Source of the DNA: an uncultured Duncaniella sp.
GTDB lineage: Bacteria; Bacteroidota; Bacteroidia; Bacteroidales; Muribaculaceae
DNA length: 64,000 nt
Assembly: GCA_910578615.1 (NCBI GenBank)
Contig: CAJTRI010000003.1
Location: 12,045 to 76,044 of the forward strand
Reading direction: 5' to 3'
In this document: piece by piece, positions 7,444 to 14,780 of the stretch
Layout of the letters: each line of letters opens with the position of its first letter
Numbering within the stretch: the stretch's first letter is position 1
The notes under the pieces: model-generated
The model's input: the letters and a program-made list of their open reading frames with translations, nothing else
Told to the model about the DNA's origin: nothing
Database searches by the model: none
Translations under genes and position numbers: made by a program

Positions 7444-10275
7444 ATGAATATAATAAAAAAACTATCACTCTTCTCAGCCTGTACCCTCTGGTCGGCGAGT
7501 GCTTTTGCTGTTCCGGCCATGCCGGGCCTCATGACCATGATGCAGCCGGATGGCTCTGAGGTCAAGGTCAGACTTATAGGTGACGAATTTTCACATCATT
7601 ATCTTACGGAGGACGGATATCTTCTTTCGGTAAAGGATAATACGTTCTTCTATGCTGATGTCGACGACTCCGGCTCGGTTGTCAGCAGCGGTATTGTGGC
7701 GAGTCCTGCCGCCGAGAGGAGCGGGGAGGCCAATGCCTTTCTGGCCAAGGTAGACAAGGGGCGTATTGCCAAGGCCATGGCTGCGCGTCGCGAAGCATCG
7801 GTCTTAACCCGGCCTATGAAGGCGCCGTCAAAGGCTGTCTCGCAGACCATGTCAGATATTCCCGGACTGTTTCCGGGCGCTGACTTTCCATGCCATGGCC
7901 GGCAGAAGGGACTTGTGATCCTTGTCAATTATGCCGATCTGGGTATGCAGACCCCTTCTCCCGCTGATTATTTTTCAAGGATGCTGAACCAGCCCGGCTT
8001 TTCCGACAACGGTGCCACCGGCTCGGCCCGGGATTTCTTCATTGAATGTTCGGGTGGGCAGTTTGATCCGGAGTTTGATGTCTACGGGCCGGTCACCCTT
8101 CCTCAGAAGCGTGCCTATTACGGACGCAACAACATCTATACGGGGAATGACGAAAGGGCACATGAGATGATCATAGATGCCTGCAAGCTTCTGGACGATG
8201 AGATTGACTTCTCGCGCTATGACCGCAACGGAGACGGATATATCGACAACGTGTTTGTTTTCTATGCCGGTCGTGGCGAGGCTAACGGGGGTGGTGATGA
8301 CACTGTGTGGCCACATGCCTGGGAAATCGAGGCCGGCAATGTTGGCACTTACGTGTTTGACGGTGTGGTCTTAAACCGTTATGCGTGCTCTAACGAATGG
8401 GTGTCCGGGCGCACTGACGGTGTGGGAACCTTTATACATGAGTTTTCACATGTCATGGGACTTCCTGACCTGTATTCCACCAATGGATCAGGGTCTTTCA
8501 CCCCGAGCGAATGGTCGGCACTTGATTATGGCCCTTACAATAACAGCGGACGTACCCCTCCGCTCTATGGCGCGTTTGAGCGTTGCGCCCTCGGATGGAT
8601 GACGCCTAACGAGATCGAAGGCCCGTTGTCGGCCGTTCTCGAACCGATCTCCTCCAATACGGCAGGCATTATCCGCACATCGTCCCCTAACGAATATTTC
8701 CTTATAGAGAACCGTCAGCAGACAGGATGGGACAAATACATTCCTGGTCACGGTATGCTTGTCTGGCATGTGAATTATATCCCCAAGGTATGGACTGACA
8801 ACATTGTCAACAACCTGCCCGACCGACAGTATGTAGACATCGAGGAAGCTGACGGGGTGCGTTCAGATGGCACGCGTGCCGGTGACGCGTTTCCCGGTAC
8901 GTCCGGCATAACGTCGTTCACAGGTGATACAGATCCCGGAATGGTCACATGGAGCGGTGAGAAACTTCCGTTCCCCATTACCGATATCACGGAAAGCCCG
9001 GAAGGTCTTATAAGCTTCAATGTAAGCGGTGGCGCCGAGCATGTTTTCGGTACTACCGAGGTCTATGAGGCTACCGATGTAACCCACTGTTCCTTCCGTG
9101 CATCGTGGAAGGCCGTGGAGGGTATGCGTTACAGTGTCTCCCTTTTTGATGCATCCACCATGGAGCCTGTCGCCGGATATGAGAACATAAGAACCGGGAT
9201 GGTTCCGGCCTATGAGTTCACGGGGCTTCAATCTTCTACCGAGTATGCATTCAGTGTCCGCGTAGGCAATGACTGGCAGTTTGGAGAGCCGTCAGAGGCT
9301 GTGCGTGTGACTACCGAGCGAATGACCTTCGATCTCAGAACCGTCGAGGCCCTTGATGCCTCCGATATAACCCCGAATTCGTTTACCGCCTCGTGGCTTC
9401 CTCTTCCTGAGGCGTCGGAATACAAGTTGTCCGTCTTCACACTGACCAGCCCTGAAACGGAAGCGGTGGACTGTGATTTTGCAGGAAAGAAGGTTCCCGA
9501 AGGTTGGGCCACATCATATACCGCGTCTTTTGGTACCTCCAATGCGTTCAGTGGGGACGAGGTTCCTTCCCTAAAATTCAGTGGGTCTGGCAATCAGTTG
9601 GAATCCCCGCTTTTTGAGAAGCCGGTGAGCGCTCTGAGGTTCTGGGCGAGATGCACCAATGACGAATCCGGCAATGTCATAAGCCTTTCGGGATTGATTG
9701 ACGGCAAGTGGGAGGTACTGGAAAATCTTCCCATGGTAAAGGCTCTCGGAGGCAAACGGTATGTCGTAAACAATCTTCCGGCCGGAGTAAAGGCCCTGCG
9801 TTGGGAGTTTGTACGAACCAGCGAGGTAGGTCTGCTGTATATTGACGATATACATATCGAATGTTGCGAACCGGCACAAAGATCATATCTTGACGGCTAC
9901 GACCGGCGTAGCATGGGTACGGAGACTTCGTGTGTTGTTGACGGTCTTTCCCCGGAAACCACTTACTACTATATTGTGGAGGCGACTGATGGCCGGCTGT
10001 CAGCCATTCCCTCGCGTGAGGTTAGTGTGGATCTTCCCAAGGAGTCCGGGATATTTGACATCGTAGGCTATGATGATGTCGTGATAGGTTCCACTTCCGG
10101 CACGGTTATCATTGACGGATGTCCGGCAGACACGAATGTGACTGTTACAGACATCTCTGGCAGGACTGTTGCCTCGGCTGTCTCGGACGGTGGGACTGTC
10201 ACCCTGCCGGTAGGTGTAGCCGGTGTCTACATTGTGAGGGCCGGCTCTTCGGTAGCCAAGGTGCTTGTGAGATAA
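7444..10275 (+). CDS. Secreted M6-family metalloprotease with fibronectin-like domains and a C-terminal sorting-like domain
   Basis: 943 residues. A signal peptide (MNIIKKLSLFSA...) is followed by a propeptide of about 120 residues and an M6 (InhA-like) catalytic domain with the zinc motif HEFSH at 332-336 and a calcium-loop-like DRNGDGYID segment near 262. About 540-650 and 655-870 look like fibronectin type III modules around a jelly-roll-like insert. The last 75 residues form a small beta domain containing SGRTV and GVYIVRAG, which resembles type IX secretion type A sorting domains. It probably degrades or processes proteins outside the cell or on its surface. The substrate is unknown. The start is set by the promoter at 7402. 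Confidence 0.88.
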   Translation: MNIIKKLSLFSACTLWSASAFAVPAMPGLMTMMQPDGSEVKVRLIGDEFSHHYLTEDGYLLSVKDNTFFYADVDDSGSVVSSGIVASPAAERSGEANAFLAKVDKGRIAKAMAARREASVLTRPMKAPSKAVSQTMSDIPGLFPGADFPCHGRQKGLVILVNYADLGMQTPSPADYFSRMLNQPGFSDNGATGSARDFFIECSGGQFDPEFDVYGPVTLPQKRAYYGRNNIYTGNDERAHEMIIDACKLLDDEIDFSRYDRNGDGYIDNVFVFYAGRGEANGGGDDTVWPHAWEIEAGNVGTYVFDGVVLNRYACSNEWVSGRTDGVGTFIHEFSHVMGLPDLYSTNGSGSFTPSEWSALDYGPYNNSGRTPPLYGAFERCALGWMTPNEIEGPLSAVLEPISSNTAGIIRTSSPNEYFLIENRQQTGWDKYIPGHGMLVWHVNYIPKVWTDNIVNNLPDRQYVDIEEADGVRSDGTRAGDAFPGTSGITSFTGDTDPGMVTWSGEKLPFPITDITESPEGLISFNVSGGAEHVFGTTEVYEATDVTHCSFRASWKAVEGMRYSVSLFDASTMEPVAGYENIRTGMVPAYEFTGLQSSTEYAFSVRVGNDWQFGEPSEAVRVTTERMTFDLRTVEALDASDITPNSFTASWLPLPEASEYKLSVFTLTSPETEAVDCDFAGKKVPEGWATSYTASFGTSNAFSGDEVPSLKFSGSGNQLESPLFEKPVSALRFWARCTNDESGNVISLSGLIDGKWEVLENLPMVKALGGKRYVVNNLPAGVKALRWEFVRTSEVGLLYIDDIHIECCEPAQRSYLDGYDRRSMGTETSCVVDGLSPETTYYYIVEATDGRLSAIPSREVSVDLPKESGIFDIVGYDDVVIGSTSGTVIIDGCPADTNVTVTDISGRTVASAVSDGGTVTLPVGVAGVYIVRAGSSVAKVLVR

Positions 10276-10304
10276 GGTTCCTTTAAAGATATCCATACCG
10301 ATAA

Positions 10305-10347
10305 TCCCTGTCCGTTCTGTAAGTGAGGTACGGACAGGGACTTTTGT
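10305..10347 (+). terminator. Intrinsic terminator after the M6 protease gene
   Basis: Perfect 11-bp arms 10305-10315 and 10330-10340 are followed by a T-rich stretch (CTTTTGTTTG). Confidence 0.8.
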
Positions 10348-10442
10348 TTGTACAGAAGTAATATTATGCCGGTTTTAAAAGAAATTTGTAATATTTTCTT
10401 AATTTTATTGCCTATTTATTTTGTTTTTAACGATAAATAATA

Positions 10443-10450
10443 TAGATTTG
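10443..10450 (+). promoter_or_regulatory. -7 promoter box of the orphan unit at 10.45-10.73 kb
   Basis: TAGATTTG, with TTTG at 10420-10423 spaced 19 bases upstream, gives a complete Bacteroidetes promoter in a very A/T-rich stretch. It drives a short unit closed by the terminator at 10704-10728. Confidence 0.65.
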
Positions 10451-10493
10451 CAATTGAAGAAAATATGGTTTATGAGAGATATATCATATAAGG

Positions 10494-10661
10494 ATGCATG
10501 TGCCTGGATTTTTCAATGACTCTGCTGGCAGAGGTGTCTTTTATGACAACGGTCTGTCAGGCAGCACGGGTATCTTGTATGTGGCATCGGATGTCAGATT
10601 GCCGGCCTTGGTATTGGTGAAAATTTGCGGAAGATATCCGTACTCAGAAAAGTCCGCATAA
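10494..10661 (+). CDS. Possible 55-residue protein in an orphan transcription unit
   Basis: An ATG frame of 55 codons lies between a good promoter (10443-10450) and a good terminator (10704-10728). The product begins MHVPGFFNDSAGRGVFYD and ends in GRYPYSEKSA. It has no signal peptide, and the only hydrophobic stretch (LPALVLVKI) is too short to span a membrane. I do not recognise it. The 5' leader would be about 40 bases. The unit may instead be a non-coding RNA of about 270 bases, with this frame open by chance. Confidence 0.35.
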   Translation: MHVPGFFNDSAGRGVFYDNGLSGSTGILYVASDVRLPALVLVKICGRYPYSEKSA

Positions 10662-10703
10662 CCCCTTTGTTTAAGTATATATCTCATAAGCTGGTTGTCC
10701 GAT

Positions 10704-10728
10704 GACCGGGGCACGGCCCCGGTCTTTT
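10704..10728 (+). terminator. Intrinsic terminator of the orphan unit
   Basis: A 9-bp G/C-rich stem (10704-10712 with 10716-10724, 3-base loop) is directly followed by TTTTAT, a textbook Rho-independent terminator. The next 100 bases up to the metK promoter hold nothing I can identify. Confidence 0.85.
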
Positions 10729-10852
10729 ATGCCTGATATGGTTAGGACGGCAGTGTGGATATGCGGCATTGTCTGAGACTACATATCAGGGAGTTTCGGG
10801 CATGCCGCCCGGTGGTATATAAAATATTTTTTGCAGTTTCGGAAAAAATGCC

Positions 10853-10860
10853 TACCTTTG
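10853..10860 (+). promoter_or_regulatory. -7 promoter box for metK
   Basis: TACCTTTG with TTG at 10831-10833, spacer 19. It gives a metK leader of about 270 bases that begins just before the riboswitch-like element. Confidence 0.7.
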
Positions 10861-10873
10861 CGTCATCTTTAAG

Positions 10874-10928
10874 ATAAGTGGACAAATTTGGCTGCTTGCA
10901 ACCACTTCAAAAAATGCTAAAACTGCCC
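10874..10928 (+). promoter_or_regulatory. SAM-II-like riboswitch aptamer in the metK leader
   Basis: P1 can form between AAGTGG (10876-10881) and CCACTT (10902-10907). The loop carries the conserved TTGCAA at its 3' side, and the tail contains the conserved GCTAAAA. GGC at 10890-10892 can pair with GCC at 10925-10927 to make the H-type pseudoknot. These parts occur in the same order and at the same positions as in the SAM-II class, which binds S-adenosylmethionine. The downstream gene makes that compound, which fits feedback control. The aptamer is about 210 bases from the start codon, and I see no certain expression platform between them. Confidence 0.72.
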
Positions 10929-11135
10929 TTTGCCGGTCATGAATGCCGGTCGAGGTACTCTCGGATTTTTCCGTAGCCCCGTGTCAGAGCGGGGAGAGAG
11001 TGTGATTGGTTTTTTAGAGGTTACATCCTCCGCTGTCACAGCTTAGAGGCTTGCAGGCGGTAGTGATGGAAAATGTTGGAGCAGTCGTGTCCCTGTCTTG
11101 GACACCTGTTTCGATATTTTTTTATTTATACCACT

Positions 11136-12458
11136 ATGAATACCTATCTCTTCACATCCGAATCAGTTTCAGAAGGCCATCCCGACAAGGTGGCCGACCA
11201 GATTTCCGACGCTGTTCTTGACGAATTCCTTGCCCGCGATCCATCGTCAAAGGTGGCATGCGAGACCCTTGTGACCACAGGCCAGGTCATAATAGCCGGC
11301 GAGGTCAAGAGCAACGCCTATATCGACCTTATGGATGTCACCCGTGAGGTGATAAAGAATATCGGTTATGACCGCAGCGAGCTTAAATTTGACGGCGAGG
11401 CTTGCGGAGTGTTCTCGGCCCTTCACGAGCAGAGTGCCGACATCAACCGAGGTGTTGAACGCGATGAACTGGAAGGACAGGGAGCCGGCGACCAAGGCAT
11501 GATGTTCGGCTACGCCTGTGCCGAGACCCCCGACTATATGCCTCTGACCCTCGACCTGTCCCACCGTCTCTTGCGCGAGCTTGCCGACATACGTCGCGAG
11601 GGACGCGAGATGACCTACGAGTCCGATGGGAAGACACGCACATACCTGCGTCCCGATTCCAAGAGCCAGGTCACTGTGGAGTATGATGAGGAGAACCGTC
11701 CCCTGCGTGTTGACACGATAGTCATCTCTACCCAGCATGATGAATTTGTGAAGCCTGCCCCCGGACAGACTCAGCTTGAAGCCGACGAGGAGATGCGTCT
11801 GCGCATCGAGAAGGATGTGCGGGAGATTCTCGTACCCCGTGTCAAGGCCCAGCTTCCTGCCGATGTCGCAGCCCTTATAGACGGTTACAGGCTTCTTGTC
11901 AATCCCACAGGCAAGTTTGTAATCGGCGGCCCCCATGGCGACACAGGGCTTACCGGGCGCAAGATCATCGTTGACACCTATGGCGGACGTGGCGCCCACG
12001 GAGGTGGTGCATTCTCGGGTAAGGATCCCTCCAAGGTGGATCGTTCGGCTGCATATGCGGCCCGACATATAGCCAAAAACCTTGTTGCCGCCGGTGTGGC
12101 CAGAGAGGTGCTTGTGCAGGTTGCCTATGCGATAGGAAAGTCCGAACCTGTCAGCCTCTGCATAAATACATACGGAACCGCTGCGGTGTCTCTCTCTGAC
12201 ACCGAGATTGCCGCCAAGGTTATGGCCATGCCCTGTTTCGATATGACCCCTTATGCCATAGAGAAACGTTTCAACCTGCGCCAACCCATATATCGCGAGA
12301 CCGCGAGCTACGGACATATGGGACGTCAGCCCAGAGTGGTCACAAAGCATTTCCACTCCAAATATGAACCTGAGGTGGTCAAGGAGGTCGAACTCTTCAC
12401 CTGGGAGAAGCTTGACGCGGTTCCTGCCGTAAAGAAAGAGTTCGGAATCGAAGGCTAA
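11136..12458 (+). CDS. metK: S-adenosylmethionine synthase
   Basis: 440 residues. It begins MNTYLFTSESVSEGHPDK, the N-terminal MetK signature with the ATP-binding histidine. GHMGRQ near the C-terminus and the P-loop-like GGAFSGKDPSKVDRSAAY segment are present. It makes S-adenosylmethionine from methionine and ATP in the cytoplasm. The start was placed at this MNTYLF rather than 63 bases upstream because the family begins here. The protein is somewhat longer than the E. coli enzyme (384), owing to insertions in the central domain, as is usual in Bacteroidales. It is preceded by a SAM-II-like leader. Confidence 0.97.
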   Translation: MNTYLFTSESVSEGHPDKVADQISDAVLDEFLARDPSSKVACETLVTTGQVIIAGEVKSNAYIDLMDVTREVIKNIGYDRSELKFDGEACGVFSALHEQSADINRGVERDELEGQGAGDQGMMFGYACAETPDYMPLTLDLSHRLLRELADIRREGREMTYESDGKTRTYLRPDSKSQVTVEYDEENRPLRVDTIVISTQHDEFVKPAPGQTQLEADEEMRLRIEKDVREILVPRVKAQLPADVAALIDGYRLLVNPTGKFVIGGPHGDTGLTGRKIIVDTYGGRGAHGGGAFSGKDPSKVDRSAAYAARHIAKNLVAAGVAREVLVQVAYAIGKSEPVSLCINTYGTAAVSLSDTEIAAKVMAMPCFDMTPYAIEKRFNLRQPIYRETASYGHMGRQPRVVTKHFHSKYEPEVVKEVELFTWEKLDAVPAVKKEFGIEG

Positions 12459-12514
12459 TGGTTAAATAAATGTTAAATCGCCTTGTGCCTATTGCGTGGT
12501 TGAAAATAAGGTCG

Positions 12515-12522
12515 TAACTTTG
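12515..12522 (+). promoter_or_regulatory. -7 promoter box for tRNA-Glu
   Basis: TAACTTTG with TTG at 12492-12494, spacer 20. It places the transcript start about 35-40 bases before the tRNA. Confidence 0.7.
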
Positions 12523-12564
12523 CAACGCAAAACAAGGGAGACATCCTTTGGAAATAGAATGCAA

Positions 12565-12637
12565 GGCGATTTAGTGTAGAGGCCTAGCACGCCGCCCTCT
12601 CACGGCGGAAACCCGGGTTCGAATCCCGGATTCGCTA
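12565..12637 (+). tRNA. tRNA-Glu, anticodon CTC
   Basis: A 73-base cloverleaf can be drawn. The D arm is GTGT/GCAC with GG in the loop. The anticodon arm is CCGCC/GGCGG with loop CTCTCAC and anticodon CTC at 12599-12601. The variable loop has 4 bases, and the T arm is CCGGG/CCCGG with the T loop TTCGAAT. The acceptor stem pairs except for a T-T opposition at positions 6-67 and a G-T at 1-72. CCA is not encoded. It reads GAG codons. It has its own promoter and terminator. Confidence 0.9.
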
Positions 12638-12641
12638 CACA

Positions 12642-12680
12642 AGCAAAAGAGCATACAAGTTTCTTGTATGCTCTTTTGCT
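12642..12680 (+). terminator. Terminator after tRNA-Glu
   Basis: A perfect 18-bp inverted repeat (12642-12659 with 12663-12680) starts 5 bases after the tRNA end. Its lower 3' half is T-rich and it is followed by GTTTATCTTTT. Confidence 0.85.
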
Positions 12681-12702
12681 GTTTATCTTTTGGACATAGA
12701 GA

Positions 12703-12750
12703 GGCCACCTCCGCGATAGCTGCCATGAATGCATCTTCGAGGAGGTGGTC
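12703..12750 (-). repeat. Inverted repeat downstream of thioredoxin gene
   Basis: A 10-bp stem (12703-12712 with 12741-12750, one G-U pair) around a 28-base loop lies just past the thioredoxin stop. It may help end or protect that mRNA, but no T-run follows on the minus strand. Confidence 0.4.
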
Positions 12751-12761
12751 TTAATGATGGT

Positions 12762-13058
12762 CTACATCATGGAACGTAGTTTCTCTTCAAGCACTTCGAG
12801 CTGGTGAAGTCCTGATTCCCGCCACTGCGATGTGCCGTTTTTAAAGATAACCAGCGTCGGAACGCTGCGAATCTGGTATTCGGCGGCAAGCTCGGGATTG
12901 CGGTCAACGTCAATCTTCACGATATTTGCAGAATCGCCTACTTTTTTCTTCAATTCTTCAAGTATGGGGCCTTGCATCTTGCAGGGGCCGCACCATGTGG
13001 CGAAGAAGTCGACCAAGGTCGGCTTGTCGCTATTGATTATTTCTTTGAAATCACTCAT
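12762..13058 (-). CDS. trxA: Thioredoxin
   Basis: 98 residues, a single thioredoxin fold without a signal peptide. The active site WCGPCK lies at about 22-27, and the cis-proline is in the SVPTL motif at about 67. It reduces protein disulfides in the cytoplasm using electrons from thioredoxin reductase and may also feed the DsbD-like protein at 1.7 kb. It lies 66 bases downstream of the DJ-1 gene on the same strand and probably shares its transcript. Confidence 0.95.
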   Translation of the reverse strand: MSDFKEIINSDKPTLVDFFATWCGPCKMQGPILEELKKKVGDSANIVKIDVDRNPELAAEYQIRSVPTLVIFKNGTSQWRESGLHQLEVLEEKLRSMM

Positions 13059-13124
13059 TATTGTTGGTGTTTTTATTTTGTGTATGTCGTTTCGTTTTTA
13101 TAACAAGCCCGGAGGTAGTAATGT

Positions 13125-13679
13125 TTATAACAATATTCCTGCGGCGACTTCATCGGCTTTCTCCGTTCCGGCTATACATTTGATGAGTTCGAGCGCGAAG
13201 AGGGTGGCTGATGACGGGCCGTTAGAGGTGATGACGTTGCCGTCCTTTACCACTCTCCCGGCCACATGGTTGGCACCTCCGGCAGTGAGCGCTTCCTCGA
13301 AGCCGGGATAACATGTGGCGTTCTTGCCGTTTAGGATGCCGGCCGATGCCAGAAGTACGGCCGGGGCGGCACAGATCGCGGCTATATATCCGCCTTTGGA
13401 AGCCTGTGAGGCAAAGGCTGCGCGGACGGTCATATTGTCGGCCAGATGTTTTGCTCCCGGCATTCCGCCCGGGGCTATGAGCATGTCGGTAGAGGAGGTG
13501 TCGGCCTGCGGAAGTAATATGTCGGCTGTGACTTTGATGCCGTGTGCGCCGGTGACAACGGCCGAGCTGTTGATTGAGACAGTCACGACATCTATTCCTG
13601 CACGGCGCAGAAGGTCAACCGGGGTAAGGGCCTCGATTTCCTCGAAACCGTCAGCCAGAAAGAGATAAGTTTTTCCCAT
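13125..13679 (-). CDS. DJ-1/PfpI family protein
   Basis: 184 residues with the DJ-1 fold. It begins MGKTYLFLADGFEEIEA, and its nucleophile-elbow cysteine lies in the AAICAAPAVL segment. The conserved glutamate is in the FEEIEA motif. This matches the YajL/ThiJ branch, which is linked to oxidative-stress protection and, disputedly, glycation repair. I trimmed 13 residues from the longer frame because the family starts at MGKTYLF and the TATATTTG box at 13707-13714 sits upstream. It is divergent from apbE. Confidence 0.88.
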   Translation of the reverse strand: MGKTYLFLADGFEEIEALTPVDLLRRAGIDVVTVSINSSAVVTGAHGIKVTADILLPQADTSSTDMLIAPGGMPGAKHLADNMTVRAAFASQASKGGYIAAICAAPAVLLASAGILNGKNATCYPGFEEALTAGGANHVAGRVVKDGNVITSNGPSSATLFALELIKCIAGTEKADEVAAGILL

Positions 13680-13706
13680 ATATTTCAGAGTTGGTGTGTC
13701 ATATGG

Positions 13707-13714
13707 CAAATATA
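13707..13714 (-). promoter_or_regulatory. -7 promoter box for the DJ-1/trxA unit
   Basis: On the minus strand it reads TATATTTG, a match to TAnnTTTG, 28 bases before the start codon. Confidence 0.55.
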
Positions 13715-13737
13715 ACACCTTTGAGCGGTTTTTTTGC

Positions 13738-13745
13738 TACCTTTG
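13738..13745 (+). promoter_or_regulatory. -7 promoter box for apbE
   Basis: TACCTTTG lies immediately before an in-frame ATG at 13747. Transcription would begin about 6 bases past the box, so the ATG at 13747 would be outside or at the very end of the mRNA. The one at 13765 is preferred. Confidence 0.6.
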
Positions 13746-13764
13746 CATGTCAAAAAACATTAAT

Positions 13765-14739
13765 ATGCATAAGTCAGCCGTTTGTATCCTTTTTCTGATG
13801 TTCCTTGCGTCATGTGGCGGGAGCCGGATTTATCGTGAAGCCGATGGAGGTGTGTGGAACACCACCTATCACATCGTATATGATGCCGATCGTGACCTCC
13901 GGGACTCGGTGATGGCTGTGATGAGACAGGTGGAGCGTTCTCTTTCCCCTTTCTCCAAAGGCTCTATTGTCTCGCGTGTCAATGCCGGCGAGGATGTTGT
14001 GACTGACACGCTGTTCAGACATGTGTTCCATGTCTCACGGACTGTGAACGGACATAGCGGAGGCATGTTCGATCCCACAGTGGCCCCGCTGGTCAATCTG
14101 TGGGGATTCGGCTATCGCGAGACAGGCGTGGAGCCTTCGGCCGAGGCGGTAGGCTCTCTGCTACGCCTTGTCGGAATAGGAGGATGCACGCTGGATGGCG
14201 AGGGGAAGGTGGTGAAGAAACATCCCGGTACGGAGTTTAATTTCTCTGCCATAACCAAGGGGTTCGGCTGCGACCTTGTCGGTGAGATGCTGCATCGCAA
14301 CGGGGTGGATAACTATATGGTAGAGATTGGCGGGGAGATTGCCTCCGCCGGCCGCTCACCGCGAGGTACCGATTGGCGTGTCATGGTGGACGCGCCGGTT
14401 GACAGTGATGCGGGCGTAGTCCATGAACGTCTGGCTGTGATAGAGGTTACAGACTGCGGTATAGCCACATCAGGTAATTACCGTAATTATAGGGAGACCG
14501 CTCAGGGCCGGGTGTGGCATACGGTCAGTCCGCAGACCGGTCGCCCTGCGGTCACAGACCTTCTGTCGGCCACGGTGATGGCTCCTACATGCATGGAAGC
14601 TGATGCTTATGCCACGGCCTGCATGGCCATGAGCGCGGCTGATGCCATGGTCATGATAGAGTCTCTTCCTGGAATCGAGGCACTTCTCGTGACCGGGGAT
14701 TCGGTGATGGTATCGACAAAATTCCCGCCTCTGAAATAG
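13765..14739 (+). CDS. apbE: FAD:protein FMN transferase, lipoprotein
   Basis: 324 residues. A lipoprotein signal ends in LASC with the acylated cysteine at 17. The ApbE domain follows, with GGMFDPTVAPLVNLWGFG, a FNFSAITKGFGCDLV segment, the GGEIASAGRSPRG loop, and the C-terminal TVMAPTCMEADAYATA motif holding metal and FAD ligands. ApbE transfers FMN from FAD to a threonine of target proteins in the periplasm. RnfD and RnfG at 45.6-47.1 kb carry such target motifs. The start at 13765 is preferred over 13747 because of the promoter position. Confidence 0.93.
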   Translation: MHKSAVCILFLMFLASCGGSRIYREADGGVWNTTYHIVYDADRDLRDSVMAVMRQVERSLSPFSKGSIVSRVNAGEDVVTDTLFRHVFHVSRTVNGHSGGMFDPTVAPLVNLWGFGYRETGVEPSAEAVGSLLRLVGIGGCTLDGEGKVVKKHPGTEFNFSAITKGFGCDLVGEMLHRNGVDNYMVEIGGEIASAGRSPRGTDWRVMVDAPVDSDAGVVHERLAVIEVTDCGIATSGNYRNYRETAQGRVWHTVSPQTGRPAVTDLLSATVMAPTCMEADAYATACMAMSAADAMVMIESLPGIEALLVTGDSVMVSTKFPPLK

Positions 14740-14780
14740 TCAGGGACGGGAAATCTTCACAAGAGATATGTATATGTTTT

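Noticed and set aside
10929..11100. Expression-platform terminator for the metK riboswitch
   Set aside because: Several small hairpins (CGAG/CTCG before ATTTTT; CCCCG/CGGGG; GAGG/CCTC) are possible, but none is strong and next to a T-run in a way that clearly competes with the aptamer.
11247..12356. Minus-strand open frame of 369 codons opposite metK
   Set aside because: It lies entirely within metK in antisense. The translation has no recognisable domain and the frame is open only because of metK codon use.
14723..14752. Terminator at the apbE end (TTCCCG/CGGGAA)
   Set aside because: Only 6-7 pairs around a long loop, overlapping the coding end, and no T-run. Too weak to list.
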